Assembly (NCBI RefSeq): GCF_009866965.1 | Contig: NZ_SPKJ01000009.1 | Coordinates: forward strand, 1-64,000 | Length of the DNA stretch: 64,000 nucleotides | Reading direction: 5' to 3' | Origin: Propylenella binzhouense | Lineage (GTDB): Bacteria > Pseudomonadota > Alphaproteobacteria > Rhizobiales > Afifellaceae | Shown here: positions 17,085-24,527 of the stretch, piece by piece | Position numbering within the stretch: the stretch's first letter is position 1 | Layout: each line of letters opens with the position of its first letter | The notes under the pieces: generated by a model | The model's database searches: none | What the model was told of the DNA's origin: nothing | What the model saw: only the letters and a program-made list of their open reading frames with translations | Program-made: the position numbers and the translations under genes

Positions 17085-18098
17085 TCAGCCGCCCGGCTGG
17101 AAGCGCGAGCTGGCGACCTTGGCCTTGCCCGTGTCGGGATCGTAGTAGTCGAGCACGTTCGCCTTGCTGATGAAGGGCGACGGGAACTTGTAGTCCTTCT
17201 TGACGGCCTCGCCGCGCAGCACCGCAGCGGCGGCGTCGACGCCTTCCGTGCCGAACGGAGCGTAGTACCAGACGCCCTCGATCTCGCCTTCCATGATGTC
17301 TTGCAGGATCTCCGGGCTGACGCCGTCATAGCCGGTAATGAACATCTCATCGAGCCGCCCGGCCTCCTTCACGGCCTGGAGCGCGCCCATCGCCATGTCC
17401 TCGGAGTGGGTGTAGACGGCGTCGATGTGGCCGTGCGCCTGGAGCATGTCCTCCATGCCGCGGAGCGCCTTGGCGCGGTCATAGTCGGCCTGCACCTGGC
17501 CAATGACCTCGATCTCCGGCACCTTGTCGATGACCGAGTGCCAGCCCTCGCCGCGGTGCTGGTTCACCGTGGAGCCCGGTGAGCCGAGGATCTGGATGAC
17601 CTTGCCCTTCCCGTTCAGCTTCTTGACGTAGTAGTCGCCGGCGTCCTTCGCCGTTGCGAGCGTGTCGGTACCAAGGTGCACGGTATAGTCGACGCCCGGC
17701 TGCAGCGCAGAGGACAGCACGATGAGCGGGATGCCGGCCTCGTTGACGTGCCGGACCGCCGGGGAGATCGCCTCGGAATAGTAGGTTGACAGGATGATCG
17801 CGTCGACGCGGCGGGTCACCAGATCTTCGAGGTCGGTGATCTGCTTGGTCGGCTGGTGGTTGGCGTCGGTGACGATGGTCTCGAGGCCGTACTTCTTGGC
17901 CGTCTGGATCACGCCCTCGCGCTGCGCCTTGATCCAGTTCGTGGTGACATACGACTGTGAGAAGCCGATCGTCTTGCCCGCGAGCCCGCCCTGGGCGGAG
18001 GCGAACTTCGAAATAAAGGGGGTGGCGAGCACGCCGCCGGCGGCGGCGGCACCGAGCTTTAGAAGCTTACGGCGATCGACGTGTGAGTTGATAGGCAC
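17085..18098 (-). CDS. Sugar ABC transporter substrate-binding protein (ribose type)
   Basis: A 337-residue periplasmic binding protein. The N-terminus carries a twin-arginine-like signal (DRRKLLKLGAAAAGGVLATP), with cleavage likely near SAQ at ~residue 36. The body is the RbsB-like fold: KTIGFSQSYVTTNW, then VDAIILSTYYSEAISPAV for the sugar cleft, GKGKVIQILGSPGS, and AVYTHSEDMAMGAL. It should capture a monosaccharide-sized ligand for the permease and ATPase encoded just upstream in the operon. The ligand cannot be read from sequence. The binding protein is the third transporter gene rather than the first. Confidence 0.9.
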   Translation of the reverse strand: MPINSHVDRRKLLKLGAAAAGGVLATPFISKFASAQGGLAGKTIGFSQSYVTTNWIKAQREGVIQTAKKYGLETIVTDANHQPTKQITDLEDLVTRRVDAIILSTYYSEAISPAVRHVNEAGIPLIVLSSALQPGVDYTVHLGTDTLATAKDAGDYYVKKLNGKGKVIQILGSPGSTVNQHRGEGWHSVIDKVPEIEVIGQVQADYDRAKALRGMEDMLQAHGHIDAVYTHSEDMAMGALQAVKEAGRLDEMFITGYDGVSPEILQDIMEGEIEGVWYYAPFGTEGVDAAAAVLRGEAVKKDYKFPSPFISKANVLDYYDPDTGKAKVASSRFQPGG

Positions 18099-18126
18099 TT
18101 CTTGTCCTCCCGTTTTGTATGGTGGA

Positions 18127-19122
18127 TCAGACGCGGCGCTTGCGAAGCTCGCTGACGACGACAGCGAGGACGATGATGACCCCCTTGAGAAGCATCTGCA
18201 TGTAAGGGGACACCCCGACGAGGTTCAGAATATTGGCGAGGAAGGCGAGGATCATGATGCCGATGACCGTGCCTCCGACGCTTCCGACGCCGCCGTCGAA
18301 GGTCGTGCCGCCGATCAGCGTCGCGGCGATCGCATCGAGCTCGAACAGGGTGCCCGCGTTCGGATCGCCGACCGTAAGGCGCGCCGTCAGCAGGATGCCG
18401 GCGAGGCCTGCGCACAGGCCGCTGATGACGTAGACCGAAATCTGGTTGCGCTGGACGTGGATGCCGGACAGGCGCGCCGCCTCCTCGTTGGCGCCCACGG
18501 CGTAGACCTCCCGGCCGAAGATGGTGCTCTTGAGAACGACGGCGCCGATCAGCGCGACGAGCGCGAAGACGATCACCGGCATCGGCACGGGACCGAGATA
18601 GCCGGAGCCGAGGAAGCGCATCGCCGAGGGGGCGTCCGAGACGACGATCGGGCTGCCGTCGGAATAGACGTAGACCAGGCCGCGGGCGAAGATCATCATG
18701 CCGAGCGTGGCGATGAAGGGCTGCAGCTTCAGCTGCGTGATGAGGAGGCCGTTGCCGAGGCCGAGCAGGCCGGCGAACAGCACCGGCGCGATGACCCAGC
18801 CGAGGACGCCGTATTCGGCGAGCCCCGCCGACAGGATCGCCGCGACGCCGACGATCGAGCCGACCGACAGGTCGATGCCCCGGTTCAGGATGACGTAGGT
18901 CATCCCGATCGCGACGATGCCGACCATGCTCGTGCCGCGCATCACGTTGAAGATGTTCGTTACGTCGAGGAAGTACGGCGACAGCGACGCGCCGACGGCG
19001 AGCAGGATGGCGAGCGCGAGAATGTTGCTGCCCGTCACCGCGTAGTGGACGAGCATGCGGCGGGACGACGTGAGCCAGGCGCTCCCGCCGGCGATCATTT
19101 CGCCGCTGGAACCGTCAGCCAT
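18127..19122 (-). CDS. Sugar ABC transporter permease (RbsC type)
   Basis: A 331-residue inner-membrane protein with about eight to ten hydrophobic segments. It contains the family hallmarks DLSVGSIVGVAA and YAVGANEEAARLSGI, the latter a cytoplasmic coupling region. I chose ATG 19122 because it overlaps the end of the ATPase gene by 8 bases and starts the typical short polar N-terminus. It forms the channel of the importer together with the double ATPase before it and the Tat-exported binding protein after it. Confidence 0.9.
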   Translation of the reverse strand: MADGSSGEMIAGGSAWLTSSRRMLVHYAVTGSNILALAILLAVGASLSPYFLDVTNIFNVMRGTSMVGIVAIGMTYVILNRGIDLSVGSIVGVAAILSAGLAEYGVLGWVIAPVLFAGLLGLGNGLLITQLKLQPFIATLGMMIFARGLVYVYSDGSPIVVSDAPSAMRFLGSGYLGPVPMPVIVFALVALIGAVVLKSTIFGREVYAVGANEEAARLSGIHVQRNQISVYVISGLCAGLAGILLTARLTVGDPNAGTLFELDAIAATLIGGTTFDGGVGSVGGTVIGIMILAFLANILNLVGVSPYMQMLLKGVIIVLAVVVSELRKRRV

Positions 19123-20629
19123 GCATTCTTTCCTTCTTGGTTTGCGGTACGGCGAGCTCCATGATCGCGGGCTCGGTGGCCTGCGCACGCGACAGCTCGC
19201 CGCTGATGCGACCACCTTCCATCACCAGGATCCGGTCGCCCATGCCGAGAACTTCGGGGAGCTCGGAGGAAATCATCAGGATGGCCCGCCCTTCGGCGGC
19301 GAGCGCGTGGATCAGCTGGTAGATCTCGCGCTTGGTGCCGATGTCGATGCCCCGGGTGGGCTCGTCGAAGATGAGGACTTCGCTGTCGCGCAGGAGCCAG
19401 CGGGCGATGACGCATTTCTGCTGGTTTCCGCCGGAGAGCTGGCCGGCGAGCTGGTCGATCCCGGTCGCGCGGACCTTGAGGCGTTGGGCGTAATCGGCGG
19501 CGACGGCGCGCTCCTTGGCGCTGCGCATGATGCCGTAATGCGCGAGGTCGTTGCGCGCCGCGAGCGTGATGTTGTGCATGACCGAGAGCGGCCGCAGCAC
19601 GCTGTCGCGGCGGTCCTCGGCGAGATAGGCGATCCCCGCCGCCGTTCCGTCCGACGCGGAGCCGAACTTCACCGGCTTGCCGTCCCGCACCAGGCGGCCG
19701 CCGGTGATGCGTTCGGCGCCGCACAAGGCTCTCGCGAGCTCGGTGCGGCCGGCGCCGATCAGCCCGGCGAGGCCGACGATCTCGCCGCGGCGCAGCTCCA
19801 GCGAAACGTTCCGGAAGCCGCGGCCCGAAATGCCTTCCGCCCGAAGCGCGACCTCCCCCGCCGCGCGCTCGCCGTGGTCGGGGAAGTGCGCGGCGAGATC
19901 GCGGCCGACCATGTAGCGGATCAGCTCGGCCTTGTCGGTTTCGCCGACGTCGAGCGTCGTGACGAGAGAGCCGTCCTTCAATACGCTGACGCGGTCGGCG
20001 ATCTCGAAGATCTCGTCGAGATGGTGGGATATGTAGATGAACGCGGTGCCCCGCTCCTTGAGGCGCCGCATCAAGGCGAACAGCTGGGCCGTATCGACCG
20101 GGGTGAGGCTCGCCGTCGGCTCGTCAAGGATGATGAGCCGCGCGTCGAGCGTGACCGCCTTCGCGAACTGGACGAACTGCCGGGCGGCGATCGGCAGCTG
20201 GCCGACGACGTCGTTCGCCTTCAGCGGCAGTCCGAGATCGGACAGCACCTGGTCGGTGTTGCGGCGCAGCGCTCCGGCATCGACCACGCCGCCCGCCTTG
20301 CGCGGCAGGCGCCCCATGTAGACGTTCTCGGCGACCGTCAGCGGTGCGGCGAGCTTCGGCTCCTGGTGGACCATTGCGATGCCGCTCGCGAGGGCGTCCG
20401 AGGGGCCGGAGAAGTGGAGAACCTTGCCGTCGACGGCGATGGTCCCCTCGTCGGGCTGCAGCGCGCCGTTGATGATGTTCATCAGCGTCGACTTGCCGGC
20501 GCCGTTCTCGCCGACGATGGCGTGAACCTCGCCCCGGGCGACGTCGATGCTGACGTCGTTGAGCGCGGTGTTGCTCCCGAATCGCTTCACGATGGCGGAG
20601 ACGCTGACGAGGCGTCGATCGTCGACCAA
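19115..20629 (-). CDS. Sugar ABC transporter ATP-binding protein (double cassette, RbsA type)
   Basis: A 504-residue protein with two fused ABC domains. The first has Walker A GENGAGKSTLMN and Walker B LIILDEPTASL. The second has the degenerate Walker A region GLAGLIGAGRTELARAL, signature LSGGNQQK and Walker B LIFDEPTRGID, the normal asymmetry of ribose-type ATPases. The start is TTG 20629, with GGAGGA about 8 bases upstream; no better ATG exists. It is the first gene of the long distal operon, and a LacI-type operator lies ~60 bases upstream. Confidence 0.92.
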   Translation of the reverse strand: MVDDRRLVSVSAIVKRFGSNTALNDVSIDVARGEVHAIVGENGAGKSTLMNIINGALQPDEGTIAVDGKVLHFSGPSDALASGIAMVHQEPKLAAPLTVAENVYMGRLPRKAGGVVDAGALRRNTDQVLSDLGLPLKANDVVGQLPIAARQFVQFAKAVTLDARLIILDEPTASLTPVDTAQLFALMRRLKERGTAFIYISHHLDEIFEIADRVSVLKDGSLVTTLDVGETDKAELIRYMVGRDLAAHFPDHGERAAGEVALRAEGISGRGFRNVSLELRRGEIVGLAGLIGAGRTELARALCGAERITGGRLVRDGKPVKFGSASDGTAAGIAYLAEDRRDSVLRPLSVMHNITLAARNDLAHYGIMRSAKERAVAADYAQRLKVRATGIDQLAGQLSGGNQQKCVIARWLLRDSEVLIFDEPTRGIDIGTKREIYQLIHALAAEGRAILMISSELPEVLGMGDRILVMEGGRISGELSRAQATEPAIMELAVPQTKKERMHG

Positions 20630-21130
20630 AGGCTTTCCTCCGTTTCGCGCTTCAGCTCACGCAGGGCGTCGTGGCGCGATTAACGGTATAAAAAACGATT
20701 TTATGGCGGTGTGCAAGGCCGACCGTACCCCCGCGCGCAAGGTGTGTATCCGGATCCGGCAGGGGCGATATCAGACCGTGGGGGTCACGGGCTCGGCTGG
20801 CCGGCGGCAGCGGATACCGCGCGGCGGCTGCCCTCGGTGGCGCGACGAAGCGTCAGCGTGGGAGCGACCGGTTGCCCCGGCAGGCGTCGCGACAGGCGAA
20901 CACGATGCGCGGAGCCGACCGCGAACCAGCCTCCAAATTCCGTTCGCGGCTGTCGCGGGCTGCGGGACCGACATTGATCTCGAAGCGTGCTCGGACGAAG
21001 GGTCTGGAGCGGTTCGAGGGTATCAGGCAATCGCTCGGCCGGCATCTCGCGACCGGCGACAGGGTCCTGAAAGACTTGTATCGAACTATATATACGTCAG
21101 AGGCCGCAAGAAAATACTGCGGGAAGACCG
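20630..21130. other. Divergent intergenic region with promoter and operator
   Basis: The left part holds the promoter and operator of the transporter operon. The remaining ~400 bases contain only low-complexity frames that I do not regard as genes. Just before the epimerase gene there is an A/T-rich stretch (CTATATATACG near 21086), the likeliest place for its promoter. Confidence 0.5.
20689..20703. promoter_or_regulatory. LacI-type operator, copy 2, at the transporter operon promoter
   Basis: TAAAAAACGATTTTA shares the 13-base core AAAAACGATTTTA with the copy at 9508-9520. On the minus strand it follows a possible -35 box TTGCAC (20721-20716) and overlaps an A/T-rich -10 region (TTTATA). 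It therefore occupies the same position relative to a promoter as copy 1. This ties the transporter operon to the LacI regulator encoded 10 kb away at the other end of the operon. Confidence 0.7.
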
Positions 21131-22015
21131 ATGAAGGTTCTACTGATCGGCGGCACGCGCTTTATTGGCGCACATGTGGCGCGGCGTCTTCACGATGCCG
21201 GCGCAGAGATTGCTGCCTTTCACCGCGGCTCCAGCGCCAACCGCATCCTTCCCGACATCGAGCATGTGCTGGACCCGAAAGCGGAATATCCGGTGACGGA
21301 TTTTCCTGAACGGCTGCGTCGTGATTGGGATGTCGTGGTCCACATGGTGGCGATGGGCAAAGCCGACGCCGAGGCCGCTGTTCGCGCGTTCCGGGGCCGA
21401 ACCGGGCGATTGGTCCTCATCTCGAGCTGCGATGTGTATCGCGCCTATGGACGGCTGACGAAAGCGGAGCCTGGGCCGCCAGATCCGCTTCCTTTGACGG
21501 AAGATGATCCGCTCCGTTCGGCTCTCTATCCCTATCGCGGGATGGAGGCGCAGCTCGGCGCATTCGCGCACGATTATGAAAAGATACTGGCCGAACAGAC
21601 CGTGCAGGGCGCGGCGGGTCTCGACTGGACGGTCCTTCGTCTCCCCAAGGTTTACGGAGCGGAGGACAATGGCGACCTTTCGACCGTTTACGGCTTCGCG
21701 GCGGCCCCTGAGTGGCGATGGACCCATGGCCATGTCGAGAACGTCGCCGCCGCGATCGTCACGGCGGCGACGCACCTGGCCGCGCGCAACGAGATCTTCA
21801 ATGTCGGAGAAGAGTCCACGCCGACGATGCGCGAAAGACTCTCCTGGCTGCCCGCGCGAGACAGCGAGCTGCCGGACCCTCCGCCGTTCGACTTCAGGCA
21901 GTCCCTCGTCATCGACACCAGCAAGATCCGCAGTCGGCTCGGTTATACCGACGTCATCGACGAAAAAGCAGCCATGCTGGCATTGGCAACCAGCCGGCTC
22001 CGCCCAAGGCGTTGA
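21131..22015 (+). CDS. NAD-dependent epimerase/dehydratase-like protein (extended SDR)
   Basis: A 294-residue extended short-chain dehydrogenase. The nucleotide loop is IGGTRFIGAHVARRL, later strands give RLVLISSCDVYRAYG, and the active-site region is YPYRGME. The usual YxxxK lysine is not at the expected place, so catalytic activity or lysine position is uncertain. GGGAAGA precedes the ATG. Base composition is lower in G+C than the upstream operon. It ends 10 bases before the tRNA fragment that bounds the island, so it lies just outside the element. Substrate unknown. Confidence 0.75.
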   Translation: MKVLLIGGTRFIGAHVARRLHDAGAEIAAFHRGSSANRILPDIEHVLDPKAEYPVTDFPERLRRDWDVVVHMVAMGKADAEAAVRAFRGRTGRLVLISSCDVYRAYGRLTKAEPGPPDPLPLTEDDPLRSALYPYRGMEAQLGAFAHDYEKILAEQTVQGAAGLDWTVLRLPKVYGAEDNGDLSTVYGFAAAPEWRWTHGHVENVAAAIVTAATHLAARNEIFNVGEESTPTMRERLSWLPARDSELPDPPPFDFRQSLVIDTSKIRSRLGYTDVIDEKAAMLALATSRLRPRR

Positions 22016-22024
22016 AAAGCCTGG

Positions 22025-22062
22025 GGAGGAGGGACTTGAACCCCCGACACGCGGAATATGAT
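22025..22062 (-). repeat. tRNA-Met 3' half copy (attachment-site-like repeat, distal)
   Basis: These 38 bases match 24220-24257 inside the intact tRNA-Met gene with one mismatch (22056 against 24251). They cover most of the acceptor 3' strand, the T arm, the variable loop and the anticodon arm up to the loop. The sequence then diverges, so this is a tRNA fragment and not a functional tRNA. It is the pattern left when an element integrates into a tRNA gene. Confidence 0.85.
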
Positions 22063-22285
22063 AAAGGGCGCATATCCCGAGCAGCGCGTTCTAAGCTGTT
22101 TCAGGCTGCCAGGCTAACTGATTGAGCATGCTCGGGAATGGGTGCTCAAGCCCACCCGAACCGACCCACCCCGCTTCATTCGAGCCAGTCGTTCTTGAAC
22201 CCCAGTGAAACCCAGAGGCGCTACACCTTGGACCCGAATAGTGTAGAGAAATGGGCCTGACTCTTCATTTGGCCGAGTATCTCGA

Positions 22286-22975
22286 ATGGGACGTGCACCG
22301 AAGGTCGATCATGTTCGCGATGCGTTCATTGGAGAAGTGGATGCAGCAATAGCTCTAGTTGCCGCTATCCAAGCTCTGCCATCCAGGGTCCGGCCATCAA
22401 ACAAGCCCGGACTACATCCAAAGTATTCTGGCCAAGTCGTTGGCCTGGCCTTCATGGGACTTGTGGCATCGTGGGAGGAGTTCATCGAACGCACGCTTGT
22501 TCGCTACTTGGCTGGCGCGCAGACCAAGAGCGGTTACCTGCCCAAACCCAAGGTGGGTACTGCCGATGACATTTCTCACGCTTACGAGTTGCTCTCTCTG
22601 GACCCCGACTACAACCCGTCGAGAGACTACCTGAGGGTCACAAACACAAGGTGGGTCACCCGCACCGCTGACTTTTACTTTGTCACCCATCCATACGGAT
22701 GCCTGACAAACCAGTCAGACCTTCTCAAGCACGCATCGAGCATACGAAATCGGGTGGCGCACGACTCGGACAAGTGCAAGGCCGCATTCAAGGCAACTGC
22801 GATTGCCTTTCTCCAGCCGCCCAACGATCACCTTAGCCAGGGATATGGGCCCGGAGCCCTGTTGACAGCCAAGGTGCAGCGGCACTTTGGACAACAGGCG
22901 ATCCAAACGCAGAAGTCGCATTTTAACGCGTACGCAGACCCATACAGGGGTCTGGCAAGGAAGATCGTACCGTAG
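22286..22975 (+). CDS. HEPN-domain protein (RiboL-PSP-HEPN-like), putative RNase or toxin
   Basis: A 229-residue, mostly helical protein. The core helix VGLAFMGLVASWEEFIERTL and the later motif SSIRNRVAHDS (Arg-x4-His) are the marks of HEPN domains, which often act as metal-independent RNases in toxin-antitoxin, abortive-infection and CRISPR systems. No signal peptide or membrane span is present. The ATG at 22286 lacks a strong ribosome site, so the start could be slightly different. The next gene begins 13 bases after its stop with a good ribosome site, forming a two-gene operon. A defence or addiction role is inferred from HEPN chemistry and the island setting. Confidence 0.7.
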   Translation: MGRAPKVDHVRDAFIGEVDAAIALVAAIQALPSRVRPSNKPGLHPKYSGQVVGLAFMGLVASWEEFIERTLVRYLAGAQTKSGYLPKPKVGTADDISHAYELLSLDPDYNPSRDYLRVTNTRWVTRTADFYFVTHPYGCLTNQSDLLKHASSIRNRVAHDSDKCKAAFKATAIAFLQPPNDHLSQGYGPGALLTAKVQRHFGQQAIQTQKSHFNAYADPYRGLARKIVP

Positions 22976-22988
22976 ATTAGGAGCGCAG

Positions 22989-24101
22989 ATGGCCCGGTCT
23001 GACAACGGTCGCGACTACGACCTGACCTGCTGGTATTTGAACCTACGACGGGTGGCTGAGCTCGTCGGAATGGAAGGGAGTGAACTCCGTGACATCGCTG
23101 CAATAGGCGACATGAACGACAATCTGCGAGTTCTCGCTACGCTCAGCTACTTCAAGGATCGCCTAGGCGCTTGGCTACGGTCTGCCACTCCCCCAACGCT
23201 CGGCGAGTTGGTCTTGAACGACACCCTGCGCGAGGGTGCCATCTTCACACACTTCTCCAACTACTACTTCAAGGGGCTGCCTAAGGTGCATCAAGCGATA
23301 AAGCGCGGTGCCTCTCAGCCGCCGATGGCGGAGGGCTACGCTAAGCTTGATGCACTCAAGTCCGGGTTGGTCGCTAGGTTCAGTTTCAGCCACGAGCATC
23401 TCACTTCGAACTCGGCCTGGACGGAGCTTTCGGGGCAGAAGCAAATGCTTCTCCTCGGGGTGGTTTCCAGCATCACGGATAACGACATTCATGTTGTCCC
23501 GTACGTCCTGGCATATCCCTTCATCCACTTGTTGGACGGTGGTGCCAGCGTGGTCGGTGGACGATGGCGCTGGTATTTGGAAACACATGTTGATCTGATC
23601 GATACCTTCAGCCGCGTCCACGCATTTGAAAGACCACGCTCACGAACCGAACTTCGCGTCCTTCAGGCGGTATCCGAGGCGAGCGTCAAAGCGGCCTTCG
23701 CAGAGATCATCGGCGAGCCAACCATTCCAAATGACTGGGGTGGGGAACGATCCGACCTCTTCAGTTCTCGCGTGGAAATCAACGGTCGGCGTGTACCGGC
23801 AGCATTTGCGTTCAAGGGACCCGCAAAGTTTCACCCCATGACGCTGGCTGATCTTGGAAAGAATGGTGATCAGATCGATCGGCTTTTCTCGGAACCGGCG
23901 GACTTAGTGGTCCTGCAACACTGTCATGAAATCACGCCCCCCGTGCGCAGTATGATGCGTGCTTATGCGCAGAGGATGGGGCAACCAAGGACCTTTTGCG
24001 TTATCGACGGGTACGACACCCTCAGGATATTAGCGGCGTACGACAAATGCGGGCTTGGTGAGGCGCTAAAGCAACTGCCAGCATCGTCGCCGCGGGCCTG
24101 A
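22989..24101 (+). CDS. Unknown island protein with a possible nuclease-like C-terminal domain
   Basis: A 370-residue protein I do not recognise as a named family. The first ~210 residues are helical. The last ~130 form an alpha/beta region with GGERSDLFSSRVEI, VPAAFAFKGPAKF, GKNGDQIDRL, LVVLQHCHEI and TFCVIDGYDTLRILAAY. The order Asp - strand with Lys (AFAFKG) - GDQ resembles PD-(D/E)xK nucleases, but the Glu two residues before the Lys is Ala. The call is therefore tentative. ATG 22989 follows TAGGAG. Its coupling to the HEPN gene suggests a paired effector or regulator. No close neighbour explains its role. Confidence 0.6.
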   Translation: MARSDNGRDYDLTCWYLNLRRVAELVGMEGSELRDIAAIGDMNDNLRVLATLSYFKDRLGAWLRSATPPTLGELVLNDTLREGAIFTHFSNYYFKGLPKVHQAIKRGASQPPMAEGYAKLDALKSGLVARFSFSHEHLTSNSAWTELSGQKQMLLLGVVSSITDNDIHVVPYVLAYPFIHLLDGGASVVGGRWRWYLETHVDLIDTFSRVHAFERPRSRTELRVLQAVSEASVKAAFAEIIGEPTIPNDWGGERSDLFSSRVEINGRRVPAAFAFKGPAKFHPMTLADLGKNGDQIDRLFSEPADLVVLQHCHEITPPVRSMMRAYAQRMGQPRTFCVIDGYDTLRILAAYDKCGLGEALKQLPASSPRA

Positions 24102-24212
24102 TGACGGGAAACAACAGCCCCTGCAATCGGGAGATTCATGTCGACGGCCCTCCGCACGGAAACACGTCCGCACGGACCATCACCCAACCGATTGAAATTT
24201 CATTGAAAAGCT

Positions 24213-24289
24213 TGGTAGCGGAGGAGGGACTTGAACCCCCGACACGCGGATTATGATTCCGCTGCTCTAACCAACTGAGCTACTCCGCC
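24213..24289 (-). tRNA. tRNA-Met (anticodon CAT)
   Basis: Read on the minus strand, the 77 bases fold as a cloverleaf. The acceptor stem is GGCGGAG with CTCCGCT (one G-U at the end), the D arm GCTC/GAGC, the anticodon stem GCGGA/TCCGC with loop ATCATAA, and the T arm GGGGG/CCCTC with loop TTCAAGT; CCA is encoded. The anticodon is CAT. The sequence looks like the elongator tRNA-Met of alphaproteobacteria, although a lysidine-modified tRNA-Ile(CAT) cannot be fully excluded. Its 3' half is duplicated at 22025-22062. Confidence 0.92.
24220..24257 (-). repeat. Attachment-site-like repeat within tRNA-Met (proximal copy)
   Basis: This segment of the intact tRNA gene is repeated with one mismatch at 22025-22062. 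It is the likely crossover region for the integration event that created the island. The repeat stops at the anticodon loop, a common place for tyrosine-recombinase attachment sites in tRNA genes. Confidence 0.75.
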
Positions 24290-24527
24290 GCCGGTGCCGC
24301 GCATATAAGGGTCGCTGCCTGCCGAGGTCAAGCGCGGCGGGCCGCCGTTTCGGCGCCGGACCGGCCGCCCGCTCCCGCGCCGGACCGGCCGCCGCTTCGG
24401 CACCGGGGCGGGCCCCGCCGGGAGGACAGGGCGCACGGCCGGAAGCCGTCTTGATTTCCCGCAAGGCGGGGGCTCTTGTCTCCCGGCACGGTCAGCCAGA
24501 GACCCGAACGGGCGAGAGGAGAACGAC

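Larger units (their letters stand above)
22025..24289. mobile_element. Small tRNA-Met-associated genomic island
   Basis: An intact tRNA-Met(CAT) at one end and a 38-bp copy of its 3' half in the same orientation at the other end enclose about 2.2 kb. The interior is visibly poorer in G+C than its surroundings and uses less GC-biased codons. It holds just two genes, in one operon: a HEPN-domain protein and a larger protein of unknown family. There is no integrase or transposase inside. It is therefore either a non-autonomous cargo mobilised in trans or a remnant of a larger element. Confidence 0.75.

Noticed and set aside
20711-21045. Small overlapping frames on both strands in the gap before the epimerase
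   Set aside because: None has a ribosome site plus protein-like composition, and none resembles a family.
22025-22100. Second tRNA gene after the epimerase
   Set aside because: Only the 3' half of tRNA-Met is present; the sequence beyond the anticodon loop cannot form the other arms.
22025-24289. CRISPR array or reverse-transcriptase-based defence system in the island
   Set aside because: No regularly spaced repeats and no reverse-transcriptase motifs; only the two described genes are present.
24353-24393. 17-bp direct repeat (GCGCCGGACCGGCCGCC) with a 24-bp period next to tRNA-Met
   Set aside because: Two copies only, in extremely G+C-rich DNA; probably compositional.
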